Below, one piece after another: positions 25,326 to 33,920 of a stretch of 64,000 nt of DNA; position 1 is the first letter of the stretch, and each line of letters begins with the position of its first letter. The position numbers and the translations under genes are program-made. The notes beneath the pieces were generated by a model, which worked only from the letters and a program-made list of their open reading frames with translations, ran no database searches and had not been told where the DNA came from. Origin of the DNA: Canibacter zhoujuaniae (GTDB lineage Bacteria; Actinomycetota; Actinomycetes; Actinomycetales; Microbacteriaceae); contig NZ_JAAIJZ010000002.1 of the NCBI RefSeq assembly GCF_011752005.1, positions 269,499-333,498 of the forward strand, given 5' to 3'.

Positions 25326-26408
25326 TTGGCATACGTATATCGCAATCGAACCGCAATTCTTGCTGTTTTGGGAGCAACCGTTCTTTTGGCCGGCTGCGCG
25401 CAGGGCAACGCGGGCAACACCGCTTCTCAAGATGACTCTAGTAGCAGCGATGCGGCTAAAACCGTGACAATAGCCGTGCACGACAGCTTTCCCGGTGACG
25501 AATTTGCTGCCGCTGCGAGCAAAGCCACCGGTTATGATGTGAAGGTTGTTGAAACTGGTGATGGCTCTGAGCTGGCGAACAAGCTTGTTTTGACTAAAGA
25601 CGCCCCAATCGCTGACGCATTCTTTGGCGTGACCAACCTGCGTGCGGCGAAACTGGTGGAAGAGGGCGCAGTTGCGCCGTACAAGCCTGCGAAGCAGTCA
25701 GCAAACGCCGCTAATTTCGCGTTTGATAAAGCTGACAGCATAACCCCTATCGATGAGGGTTCGGTGTGTTTCAACATAGATCCGGCTTGGTTTGTGGAAA
25801 AGGGTATTCCTGAGCCGAAAACATTTGAAGACCTAACAGCAGAGACCTACAAAGGACTCACCGCTATCATCGATCCGAGCGCTTCTGATACGGGCCGCGC
25901 ACTGCTAGCTGGAACGGTTGCTAAATTTGGTGAAGAAGGCTACCTCGATTACTGGAAGCAGCTGCTAGACAACGGTGCGCGCCTTGAACAGGGCTGGTCA
26001 GCAGCTTATAACGGTCAGTTCACTCAGGGCGGCGAAAACGGCACATTCCCAATCGTGCTGTCATACGCGTCAAGCCCAGCTTGGACCGTAAACGATGAGG
26101 GCACAGAATCTAGCACCAAAGCGCTGCTCGAAACATGCACCGATGTTGTGGAGTATGCAGGTGTGCTTGCCGGCGCATCTAACGAAGCGGGTGCGAAAGC
26201 CGTGATTGACTACATGGTGAGCGGTGAATTCCAGGCAACCATTCCAGACACCATGTACATGTACCCGGTTGATGATTCTGTCGAGCTGCCAGAAGAGTGG
26301 GCAAAGTTTGCACCGCGTCCAACTACTCGCTGGAATGTGCCTGCAGAACGCGTTGGCAAAGAAATTGAAACGTGGGTGCGTGACTGGCTGAACAACTTCA
26401 GCGAGTAG
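25326..26408 (+). CDS. thiB: Thiamine ABC transporter substrate-binding lipoprotein
   Basis: 360 residues. Lipoprotein signal: basic N-terminus, hydrophobic stretch and lipobox LLAGC with the lipidated Cys24, followed by a Ser/Asp-rich linker (to about 47). The remainder is a periplasmic-binding-protein fold of the ThiB/TbpA family (KTVTIAVHDSFPGDEF; VVETGDGSELANKLVLTKD; WSAAYNGQFTQGGENG). It captures thiamine or its phosphates at the outer face of the membrane. The TTG start is set by AGGAAGG 6 bases upstream. It is first gene of thiBPQ under the TPP riboswitch. Confidence 0.94.
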   Translation: MAYVYRNRTAILAVLGATVLLAGCAQGNAGNTASQDDSSSSDAAKTVTIAVHDSFPGDEFAAAASKATGYDVKVVETGDGSELANKLVLTKDAPIADAFFGVTNLRAAKLVEEGAVAPYKPAKQSANAANFAFDKADSITPIDEGSVCFNIDPAWFVEKGIPEPKTFEDLTAETYKGLTAIIDPSASDTGRALLAGTVAKFGEEGYLDYWKQLLDNGARLEQGWSAAYNGQFTQGGENGTFPIVLSYASSPAWTVNDEGTESSTKALLETCTDVVEYAGVLAGASNEAGAKAVIDYMVSGEFQATIPDTMYMYPVDDSVELPEEWAKFAPRPTTRWNVPAERVGKEIETWVRDWLNNFSE

Positions 26409-26410
26409 GC

Positions 26411-28054
26411 ATGCAAAAACAGCTCCAACAGCTTGGCACCCTAATTTTTTGGGTGTTACTGGCGACAATTCCAGTAGCGCTGTTGGGGCTGTTTTTCTTT
26501 TGGCCGCTCGGGGTGTTGCTCGCGCGCGGGCTCGGCGATCCGCTTAGCGCGGCGGCGGTGTTTGCCGAGGCACGCACTTTAAAAGTATTGAGCAACACCC
26601 TGCTGCAGGCGCTCGGCGCAACGATGATATCGGTTGTAATTGGTGTGCCTGCGGGGTTTGTCACCCACTGCCTCAGGTTTCCTGGGGTGCGTCTTTTGCG
26701 GGGTTTATTAATGATCCCGTTTATTATGCCAACGGTGGTGGTGGCTCTCGCCTTCGGCGCTCTTTACGGGCCGGGTGGTGCGTTTGAGTGGCTCGGTCTT
26801 GACCGCAGTTTCATCCTGGTCTTAATGGCGATGGCGTTTTTTAACATCACGCTCATCTCCCGCAGCACTGGCTCCCTCTGGGAGGTGCTTGATCCGAGAC
26901 TGACGCAAGCAGCCCGCACGCTCGGCGCTAGCCGGTGGCGGGCATTTCGCACAGTAACGCTCCCGCAGCTGCTGCCGGCCATCGCCTCATCCGCAGCGCT
27001 TGTATTCTTTTACTGTGCATCAAGTTTTGGCATTGTGCTGATTCTTGGCGGGCGTAAATTTGCGAATCTCGAGAGTGAAATATACACCGCCGCGACAGTG
27101 TTCCTCGACTTTGAAACCGCTATCGCGCTGACCCTGCTCCAGTGCGTTATTGTCGCAGCCGCTCTTGCTCTCTCGCATCGGATGCGTCGCCGCGGTGAGG
27201 GTTTAAAGCTCACTGTCTCGCAGGCGCGCCAGATTACTGTGACGGATATTCCGCTGCTTGTTGCCACTCTGGCCGTTTTAGCAGTGCTGCAAATTACCCC
27301 CATCATCGGGCTGCTCGTGCGCTCAGTGAAACGGGACGGCAGATGGACGTTTGAAAACTATCGTGCGCTTGCAACCCCGATGAATAATTTTGGTGGTTCG
27401 GTGCTCGATGCGGCTGTTGTTTCTGTGCGGCTAGCGGCAATAGCCACTGTTTTGACGCTCGTGCTAGCTGTGCCCGCGGCAATTCTGGCATCGCGTCGCC
27501 CAGCAACCAGGTTCGGGAAACTCAGTGTCTCCGCTTTTGATTTCGCGGTGATGCTGCCGGTCGGAATCTCGGCGGTAACCCTCGGTTTCGGTATGCTGCT
27601 CGCAATGCACAACCCCTGGGGCACAACGCTCGATCTGCGCTCGAGCGGACTGGTTATCGCAATTGCGCAAACATTTGGCGCGCTGCCGCTGGTGCTGCGG
27701 TTGCTCACACCGATTCTGCGCGGAGTTCCCAAAGCTCAGCTTGAGGTGGCGGCAACACTCGGCGCGAGTAGCGTCAGACGTCTTTTCACAGTCGAACTGC
27801 CGCAGCTGCGTCACGCGCTGGGAGTGGCAGCCGGCTTCACTTTTGCGATTGCGCTTGGCGAGTTCGGGGCAGCCAGTTTTTTGGTGCGACCGGGCAGCAC
27901 GACACTGCCGGTCGTGATTGGTCAACTAGCGTCACGTCCGGGCGATGCTAACTACGGCACCGCAATCGCGGCGGCGGTGCTGCTCGGCGTTATCGCCTCG
28001 ACGGTAATGCTGATGGCTGAACTGAGCAGCAGAAAGGCACACAGCTTTGCTTGA
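26411..28054 (+). CDS. thiP: Thiamine ABC transporter permease
   Basis: A 547-residue permease with two BPD_transp_1 halves in one chain, about 12 helices, as in ThiP. Two EAA loops are visible: TQAARTLGASRWRAFRTVTL in the first half and LEVAATLGASSVRRLFTVEL in the second. It starts 2 bp after the thiB stop and overlaps thiQ by 8 bp, so all three are one operon. It forms the membrane channel for thiamine uptake with ThiB and ThiQ. Confidence 0.94.
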   Translation: MQKQLQQLGTLIFWVLLATIPVALLGLFFFWPLGVLLARGLGDPLSAAAVFAEARTLKVLSNTLLQALGATMISVVIGVPAGFVTHCLRFPGVRLLRGLLMIPFIMPTVVVALAFGALYGPGGAFEWLGLDRSFILVLMAMAFFNITLISRSTGSLWEVLDPRLTQAARTLGASRWRAFRTVTLPQLLPAIASSAALVFFYCASSFGIVLILGGRKFANLESEIYTAATVFLDFETAIALTLLQCVIVAAALALSHRMRRRGEGLKLTVSQARQITVTDIPLLVATLAVLAVLQITPIIGLLVRSVKRDGRWTFENYRALATPMNNFGGSVLDAAVVSVRLAAIATVLTLVLAVPAAILASRRPATRFGKLSVSAFDFAVMLPVGISAVTLGFGMLLAMHNPWGTTLDLRSSGLVIAIAQTFGALPLVLRLLTPILRGVPKAQLEVAATLGASSVRRLFTVELPQLRHALGVAAGFTFAIALGEFGAASFLVRPGSTTLPVVIGQLASRPGDANYGTAIAAAVLLGVIASTVMLMAELSSRKAHSFA

Positions 28055-28703
28055 ACTTATTGATCTTAAAGTTGCTGCCCCTGACGGGCGCACCCTGCTT
28101 GAAAACGTTAATTTACAGGTTGTTTCCGGAGAGACTATCGCCCTGCTTGGCGCCTCTGGTTCAGGTAAGTCAACCCTGCTGCGCGCTGTGACGGGGCTAG
28201 CAAAAGTTACCGGCGGAGATATTCGCTGGTGCGGCGCATCGGTGCTTGATACGCCCCCACACCGACGCGGTTTCGGTATGGTGTTTCAGGATGCGCAGTT
28301 GTTTGAAAATCGCTCTGTTGCAGGGAATATCGCATACGGGCTTGAGGTTAGACAGGCAGACGGGAGCAGACTTACAAAGCAGCAGCGGCAGCTGCGCGTT
28401 AACGAAATGCTGCAGTTGGTGGGCCTGTCAGGGTTTGCGGATCGGCGCCCCTCAACACTCTCTGGCGGGCAAGCGCAGCGGATCGCACTCGCCCGCGCCC
28501 TCGCGCCGAAACCTGCCGCACTGATGCTGGACGAACCGCTTTCTGCGCTCGACTCAGACCTGCGCGTGCGTTTGGCTGCCGAACTGAAACTGCTCCTCAA
28601 AAACACCACCGCTATTTTTGTTACGCACGACAAAGAAGAGGCGGCGCTTGTTGCCGACCGGATCGTGCGCATAGAGGATATCGCCACGCAAACGGCTGGG
28701 TAA
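28047..28703 (+). CDS. thiQ: Thiamine ABC transporter ATP-binding protein
   Basis: A single ABC ATPase domain of 218 residues: Walker A GASGSGKST at about 33-41, Q-loop FQDAQLF, signature LSGGQAQR at about 136-143, Walker B LMLDEP and the switch His in VTHDKEEA. It lacks the extra C-terminal domain of sugar importers, as expected for ThiQ. TTG start overlapping thiP by 8 bp indicates coupled translation. Its stop codon overlaps the -10 box proposed for the next gene. Confidence 0.93.
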   Translation: MLELIDLKVAAPDGRTLLENVNLQVVSGETIALLGASGSGKSTLLRAVTGLAKVTGGDIRWCGASVLDTPPHRRGFGMVFQDAQLFENRSVAGNIAYGLEVRQADGSRLTKQQRQLRVNEMLQLVGLSGFADRRPSTLSGGQAQRIALARALAPKPAALMLDEPLSALDSDLRVRLAAELKLLLKNTTAIFVTHDKEEAALVADRIVRIEDIATQTAG

Positions 28704-28706
28704 ACT
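28701..28706 (+). promoter_or_regulatory. -10 box of a candidate leaderless promoter (glycosyltransferase)
   Basis: TAAACT overlaps the thiQ stop codon and ends 6 bases before GTG 28713, giving the glycosyltransferase a possible start independent of the riboswitch. Confidence 0.5.
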
Positions 28707-28712
28707 TAGAGA

Positions 28713-29966
28713 GTGGAACTAACTAAGGCTCGCGTTAACCCGATACACAGGGTCGCTTTGGTTATCGACTATTCCCTGTCATACCTTGGGGGAGCTCAAA
28801 GCGCGTTTTTAGATCACGCGCACGCGCTCGCTGGTTACGGGCACCGTGTAACGATTATCGCTCCCGGCACCAAAGACGATGCCTGGGTTAAAGAGTGGGG
28901 CGGCAGTGCGCTACCGATTAAACCCGCTGGAACGCTGCCAGGCCTTGACCTTCCTATTATCCGCAACCGAGCGGGTTTGCGTGCCCAGCTTGCAGACTAC
29001 CTGCGGCGGCTGCACATTGATATCGTGCACACACACTCTGAGTTTGGGTTGTCTGCTGCCGCGGTGAGCGCGGCACGCGACGAGGATATTCCGGTTGTGC
29101 ACACCGTGCACACTTTCTTCTGGCAGGCGCGCCTTGCAGGGCCGATCGATATACTCGGTGCCGCTGCGGTGCGCAGCGGAATAAACTGGTTAACCCGCGG
29201 GGAAGCAGCGCTCGGAAAAGCCACCCCCGGCAGTGGGGTATGGCCTAATAAACGCACCGATGCGCTGTTGCAGGAGGTAACCGCCTCAGCTGCGAGCCGG
29301 GCAGATATCACTATTTCACCGTCTGCTCATCAGGCAGATAAACTGCGCGCTGCCGGTGTCGGTGAAGTGCGGGTGATACCGAACGTGAACACACGCAGTG
29401 ATTTTGGTGCGCCACTAACGGCAGTGGAGGCACCCTTACGTCTGGTCTGGGTGGGGCGACTGGTCGCAGAAAAACGTGTGCTCGAGTTTATTCAGGCTAT
29501 CGACGCAGTTGTTAAAACTTTAGGATCTGCGGCGCTTACTGTGCAGATTATCGGGGCCGGGCCGCTGGAGCGCGCCGCACGGAGGAGCGCTGCGCACCTA
29601 CCGATAACCTTCACCGGCCGACTGTCGCGCGAAGAGGTGACGCAGCAAATGCGCGCTGCGCACGCGACGGTGCTAACAAGTTTTGGTTTTGACAATCAAC
29701 CGGTGACAATTATTGAGTCTGTGCACGCTAGAAGACCGGTTATAGTTTGCGATCCGCAGCTGCGGGAGGGCCTTACCCACAGTGGAATCTATGCTGCAGG
29801 GCCTAATCCAGCAGAGATTGCCGCAAAAATAGTGGAGCTGGTGCGCGATCCAGCTAAGCTGCTTTCTGCAAGCGAGGCGACGGTCATTGACGCGACAGAT
29901 TTTGACCCGGCCAATCACGTGGCAAAGCTTCGGGCAGTCTATGCGCAGGCTGAGTTAGCGAGTTAA
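28713..29966 (+). CDS. GT4-family glycosyltransferase
   Basis: 417 residues with the two Rossmann domains of GT-B enzymes. The N-terminal domain has GGAQSAFLDHAHALAGYGHRV, the usual GT4 acceptor-side start. The C-terminal domain reads VWVGRLVAEKRVLEFIQAID, then GAGPLE and FTGRLSREEV. In the nucleotide-sugar site the EX7E motif reads DNQPVTIIE, with Asp replacing the first Glu. The donor and acceptor are unknown; similar enzymes make cell-surface glycolipids or polymers. It sits between thiQ and purN with no evident functional link to either. Confidence 0.85.
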   Translation: MELTKARVNPIHRVALVIDYSLSYLGGAQSAFLDHAHALAGYGHRVTIIAPGTKDDAWVKEWGGSALPIKPAGTLPGLDLPIIRNRAGLRAQLADYLRRLHIDIVHTHSEFGLSAAAVSAARDEDIPVVHTVHTFFWQARLAGPIDILGAAAVRSGINWLTRGEAALGKATPGSGVWPNKRTDALLQEVTASAASRADITISPSAHQADKLRAAGVGEVRVIPNVNTRSDFGAPLTAVEAPLRLVWVGRLVAEKRVLEFIQAIDAVVKTLGSAALTVQIIGAGPLERAARRSAAHLPITFTGRLSREEVTQQMRAAHATVLTSFGFDNQPVTIIESVHARRPVIVCDPQLREGLTHSGIYAAGPNPAEIAAKIVELVRDPAKLLSASEATVIDATDFDPANHVAKLRAVYAQAELAS

Positions 29967-29972
29967 AATTAA

Positions 29973-30560
29973 ATGGTGCTAGACATTGTTGTGCTCATCT
30001 CCGGTTCTGGAAGCAACCTAAAATCCCTGCTCGAACAGGCCGCAGCTGGAGCGCCGTTTCGGGTGGTAGCGGTAGGTGCCGATTGTGATGCCCCGGGGCT
30101 CGCGCACGCAGAAGCACACAGTGTTCCAAACTTTATTGTGAAGCCGTCAGACTACACAGACCGTGCCGCTTGGGGTGCAGAATTCGCCGAAAAAATTAAA
30201 GAATTTGGCGTCGATGCGGCAAACGGTCTGGTGGTGTCAGCGGGTTTGATGCGTATTTTGCCACCAAATTTTATCGCTGAGTTTAGCCCGCGTCTAATAA
30301 ACACTCATCCAGCGCTGCTGCCCTTATTTCCGGGTGCGCATGCCGTGCGTGATGCGTTAGCAGCAGGTGCTACTGAAACCGGGGTTACTGTGCACCACAT
30401 CGATGAGGGCGTTGACACCGGCCCGGTTATCGCGCAAACGGCCGTGCCAGTATTAGACGGCGACGATGAAGCAACCCTCCACGAACGCATCAAGGTAGCA
30501 GAGCGACAATTGCTCGGCCGAGTGATCGCCCAATTCGCTCGCGGAGAACGTAATTTTTAG
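29973..30560 (+). CDS. purN: Phosphoribosylglycinamide formyltransferase
   Basis: Transfers a formyl group from 10-formyl-tetrahydrofolate to GAR in purine synthesis. 195 residues: phosphate-binding SGSGSNLKSLL at the N-terminus, and the catalytic Asn110, His112 and Asp148 in INTHPALLP and HHIDEGVDTG. The ATG is 6 bp after the glycosyltransferase stop. purH follows, the same order as in many actinobacteria. Confidence 0.97.
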   Translation: MVLDIVVLISGSGSNLKSLLEQAAAGAPFRVVAVGADCDAPGLAHAEAHSVPNFIVKPSDYTDRAAWGAEFAEKIKEFGVDAANGLVVSAGLMRILPPNFIAEFSPRLINTHPALLPLFPGAHAVRDALAAGATETGVTVHHIDEGVDTGPVIAQTAVPVLDGDDEATLHERIKVAERQLLGRVIAQFARGERNF

Positions 30561-30624
30561 CGCCAGAGACTAAGCGGGTGTGCAAAGCGCTGATCCGCAA
30601 GAAACTAAAACCAAAGGAGCACCA

Positions 30625-32289
30625 GTGGCAGTAGCCAGCAAAGATCCGAGCCTCTACAAGCACCGCGACCAGATTGCGGTTAAACGAGCACTAATATCGG
30701 TGAGTGATAAAACCGGGCTGCTTGAACTTGCTGCGGCGCTTAACAGTGCGGGCGTAGAGATTGTTTCGACCGGCTCAACTGCAGCGCAGATCCGTGCAGC
30801 AGGCTACCCCGTGCGAGATGTCTCAGAGGTGACCGGTTTTCGGGAGGCACTCGACGGGCGCGTGAAGACTCTGCACCCAGCGGTGCACGCAGGCCTGCTC
30901 GCCGATCTTCGACTTGAAGATCATCAGCAGCAGCTCGCAGAGCTCGGCTATGCCGGATTTGAGCTCGTTGTTGTGAACCTGTATCCATTCGCAGAGACGG
31001 TTGGCGCGGGTAAACCAGCCGCAGATATCATCGAAAATATCGATATTGGTGGCCCTGCGATGGTGCGGGCGAGCGCGAAGAATCACGCAAATGTTGCGAT
31101 CGTTGTATCACCCTCCCGCTACCCGGATATTATCGCCGCAATCGAAAACGGTGGCACAACCCTAAATCAGCGTCGCGCCTTAGCGACCGAAGCTTTTATT
31201 CACACCGCAAACTATGACGGTGCTGTTGCAAACTGGATGCTCGACCAGGAGCAAAACGCTTGGGGTGAGAGCGATCTTGCCGTTGACTCTTATGACGCCG
31301 AAGATAACGCTGATGTGATTTTCGAGCCGGTTGAAAACGCTGTGGTGACATATGATCTCAGCGGTGTTCGCGAAACTGTTTTGCGTTACGGTGAAAATAG
31401 CCACCAGCGGGCGGCCTTGTTTGCTGATCTTGACTCCACCGGTATCGCACAGGCAGAGCAATTGCACGGCAAAGAAATGTCATACAACAACTATGTTGAT
31501 GCTGATGCTGCTCTGCGTGCGGCATACGATCACCAGCAGCCAGCGGTTGCAATTATTAAGCATCAAAACCCGTGCGGCATTGCTGTGGCGCCCGCAGATG
31601 CTGCAGATGCGATCGCTGCAGCCCATAAACTTGCGCACGCCTGCGACCCTGTGTCAGCTTTCGGCGGAGTAATCGCTGCGAACCGTGAGGTGACCGAGGA
31701 AATGGCCAAGACTGTTGCCGAGATCTTCACTGAGGTTATTGTGGCCCCCGGGTTTACCCCGGAGGCGTTAGCGATTCTGACGCAGAAGAAGAATTTGCGC
31801 CTGTTGCAGCTCCCGGCTGATTTTGCACAGTCAAAGACTGAGGTGCGCCCGGTTTCTGGGGGCTTCCTGGTGCAGGATGCGGATCGCAGCTTCAAGCCGG
31901 CTAGCCAGTGGGAGCTTGCTGCGGGTGAACCTGCTGCGCCAGAGGTGCTTAGCGACCTAGAGTTTGCTTGGCGGGCGTGCCGTGCTGTTAAGTCGAATGC
32001 GATTTTGCTTGCAGCTGGCGGCGCGAGTGTCGGTGTCGGCATGGGGCAGGTAAACCGTGTAGATTCAGCGCGTCTCGCAGTGTCACGTGCGGGGGAGCGA
32101 GCCGCCGGCAGCGTTGCTGCATCGGATGCCTTCTTCCCGTTTGCAGACGGTTTGCAGGTGCTCATTGACGCTGGTGTGACAGCGGTAGTGCAGCCCGGTG
32201 GCAGCGTGCGCGATGAAGAGGTAATCGCTGCCGCTAAAGCAGCCGGGGTAACCATGTACTTTACCGGCGAGCGTCACTTCTTCCACTAG
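30625..32289 (+). CDS. purH: Bifunctional AICAR formyltransferase/IMP cyclohydrolase
   Basis: The last two steps of IMP synthesis in one 554-residue protein. The N-terminal MGS-like cyclohydrolase domain has RALISVSDKTGL, STGSTA, TGFREALDGRVKTLHP. The transformylase domain has SYNNYVDADAA, the catalytic Lys-His pair in KHQNPCG and the terminal GERHFFH. GTG 30625 is preferred because AAAGGAG lies 7 bases upstream; an in-frame GTG at 30580 would add 15 non-conserved residues. With purN it feeds guaB and guaA. Confidence 0.97.
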   Translation: MAVASKDPSLYKHRDQIAVKRALISVSDKTGLLELAAALNSAGVEIVSTGSTAAQIRAAGYPVRDVSEVTGFREALDGRVKTLHPAVHAGLLADLRLEDHQQQLAELGYAGFELVVVNLYPFAETVGAGKPAADIIENIDIGGPAMVRASAKNHANVAIVVSPSRYPDIIAAIENGGTTLNQRRALATEAFIHTANYDGAVANWMLDQEQNAWGESDLAVDSYDAEDNADVIFEPVENAVVTYDLSGVRETVLRYGENSHQRAALFADLDSTGIAQAEQLHGKEMSYNNYVDADAALRAAYDHQQPAVAIIKHQNPCGIAVAPADAADAIAAAHKLAHACDPVSAFGGVIAANREVTEEMAKTVAEIFTEVIVAPGFTPEALAILTQKKNLRLLQLPADFAQSKTEVRPVSGGFLVQDADRSFKPASQWELAAGEPAAPEVLSDLEFAWRACRAVKSNAILLAAGGASVGVGMGQVNRVDSARLAVSRAGERAAGSVAASDAFFPFADGLQVLIDAGVTAVVQPGGSVRDEEVIAAAKAAGVTMYFTGERHFFH

Positions 32290-32346
32290 TATTGGAAGGC
32301 TTACCTAAAGCTACTCATTTTGAGCACGTCAAAACTGTGAAAAGGT

Positions 32347-32352
32347 TACTGT
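32347..32352 (+). promoter_or_regulatory. -10 box of a candidate leaderless promoter (small membrane protein)
   Basis: TACTGT ends 6 bases before ATG 32359. AGAAGA lies between them, so a ribosome site cannot be excluded, but it directly abuts the start codon. Confidence 0.5.
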
Positions 32353-32358
32353 AGAAGA

Positions 32359-32709
32359 ATGGTTATTCTAAAAAGTATTGTTCTTGTTCTGCATCTTTTA
32401 TCATTCGGTGCTATTTTTGGCGCATTAATTGGCCAGTTTAAAAACGCAAAAACTGGTAAAGCAGTTATTTCTAATGGCATAATGCACGCCACCACTGCGT
32501 TGTTGGTGACCGGGCTGCTGCTCGTTGGCTTGATTTACGCCCTCGGCAGCGAACCGAACAACATGAAGATCGGTGTGAAGACTGCCGTGCTGCTCGTAAT
32601 TTTCGGTCTAGTGATTGCGAACCGGAAAAAAGAGAATGTATCAGCCGGTGTGCTCGGTGGTATTGCCGGTTTGCTCGCGCTAAACGTAGCGCTTGCAGTG
32701 ATGTGGTAG
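32359..32709 (+). CDS. Small four-helix membrane protein, function unknown
   Basis: 116 residues, almost entirely membrane helices (about 4-26, 40-62, 70-86 and 93-115) with short basic loops (KNAKTGK, NRKKENV). I do not recognise a specific family; small proteins of this type are common in Micrococcales. Strong isolation by a candidate promoter upstream and a 17-bp terminator downstream supports it being a real single gene. Nothing indicates a function. Confidence 0.8.
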   Translation: MVILKSIVLVLHLLSFGAIFGALIGQFKNAKTGKAVISNGIMHATTALLVTGLLLVGLIYALGSEPNNMKIGVKTAVLLVIFGLVIANRKKENVSAGVLGGIAGLLALNVALAVMW

Positions 32710-32723
32710 GTCTTAATTAGATT

Positions 32724-32781
32724 AAAAATCGCCACTTCCCGTGACCTGTTTATTTAAAAAGTTTGGGAAGTGGCGATTTTT
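32724..32781. terminator. Long bidirectional terminator hairpin
   Basis: AAAAATCGCCACTTCCC (32724-32740) is perfectly complementary to GGGAAGTGGCGATTTTT (32765-32781), a 17-bp stem with a 24-base loop. T runs are present on both strands. It serves the small membrane protein gene and the convergent agmatine deiminase gene. Confidence 0.9.
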
Positions 32782-32810
32782 TATGCGCACAGCGCAGTTA
32801 GCGCAGAGGG

Positions 32811-33851
32811 CTAGTTATCACCCTGGGTTTGTGGCTGCTGCTGGGTAATGCAGTGAATACCACCGCCACGAGCGAAGATCGGGCGGGCGTCTATTCCCAC
32901 AATCTTGCGGCCGGGGTAGACTTCCCCGAGCACCGACTGTGCATAATCGTCTGCAGCCGCGTCTCCAAACGCGCAAGCGATAACAGCATCGTTGATAACA
33001 ACGTGATTGATATAGCTGTAATCAACAAAATCCTCTGCATCGCGCAACTGAGACGGTGCCGGCAGCGTGATAATCTCTGTTTTGTCACCGCGTTCGGCAA
33101 GCCATTTCTTCGCGATTTCGAGATTATTGCGTGCGATTTCGTGATCTGGGTGGCTGGTGTCACGCTGCTCATGCATGAGCAGCACCTCGGGGGTTGCAAA
33201 CGCAGCGAGAATATCACTGTGCCCGCGGGTGCCGAACTCGTCGTGATCGCGATACAGCCCACGAGGGAGCCAGAGCACGCTATCGGTGCCGATAGTGCGC
33301 TGGAGTTCTGCCTCAACCATTTCTTTCGTGTATTCGGGGTTGCGACCCGGATCAAGCTGCACAGTTTCTGTGATGATGACACGGCCGGTGCCGTCTACCT
33401 GGATGCCGCCGCCCTCATTCACCATGTCAGAGTTGATAAGCGTTGCTCCGCTTGCTTCGGCGATGATGCGGCCGATGTGTTGGTCTTTATCCCACTCTGC
33501 CCACTCCTGTTGGCCCCAGCCGTTGAAGACATAGTTCACCGCACCCAGTCGGCCATCTGTATCGAGCACAAAGCTCGGGCCGATGTCGCGCATCCAAGCA
33601 TCGTTGAGCGGTGCAGTCAGAAGCTCAATAGAGCTGCTGAGATACTTGCGAGCAATCTTTTCATCTCCAGGATTTACAACCACGGTGACAGCTTGAAACT
33701 CACTCGCCGCGTTAGCAACAGCTGCCCAAGTCGTGTGTGCCTCCGCAGCAAACTCAGCAGTGTCGCCAAGGAGATAACCACCGGTAGGCCACGCCATCCA
33801 GAGGCGTTCCTGCTTGTGTCCTTCTATCGGCATACGCCAAGTGCTTGTCAC
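32811..33851 (-). CDS. aguA: Agmatine deiminase
   Basis: Hydrolyses agmatine to N-carbamoylputrescine and ammonia, using a guanidino-group-modifying fold (peptidyl-arginine deiminase family). 346 residues with WMRDIGPSF (Asp89), NEGGGIQVDG, GTRGHSDILAAF and the catalytic Cys334 in GGGIHCIT. GTG start with AAAGGAG 5 bases upstream. It lies 69 bp downstream of kgd on the same strand and may share its transcript. The usual partner, N-carbamoylputrescine amidase, is not in this window. Confidence 0.94.
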   Translation of the reverse strand: MTSTWRMPIEGHKQERLWMAWPTGGYLLGDTAEFAAEAHTTWAAVANAASEFQAVTVVVNPGDEKIARKYLSSSIELLTAPLNDAWMRDIGPSFVLDTDGRLGAVNYVFNGWGQQEWAEWDKDQHIGRIIAEASGATLINSDMVNEGGGIQVDGTGRVIITETVQLDPGRNPEYTKEMVEAELQRTIGTDSVLWLPRGLYRDHDEFGTRGHSDILAAFATPEVLLMHEQRDTSHPDHEIARNNLEIAKKWLAERGDKTEIITLPAPSQLRDAEDFVDYSYINHVVINDAVIACAFGDAAADDYAQSVLGEVYPGRKIVGIDARPIFARGGGIHCITQQQPQTQGDN

Positions 33852-33920
33852 TCGTGCTCCTTTTGCTCTGTTGTGTTAATCCACAATATTTATGATCGCT
33901 TTTAGCGGTGCTGTCTGTGT

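Noticed and set aside
32829..33905. Long open frame (358 codons) on the plus strand opposite agmatine deiminase
   Set aside because: It is fully antisense to a gene with intact catalytic motifs, has no recognisable domain and its composition is that of a shadow frame.
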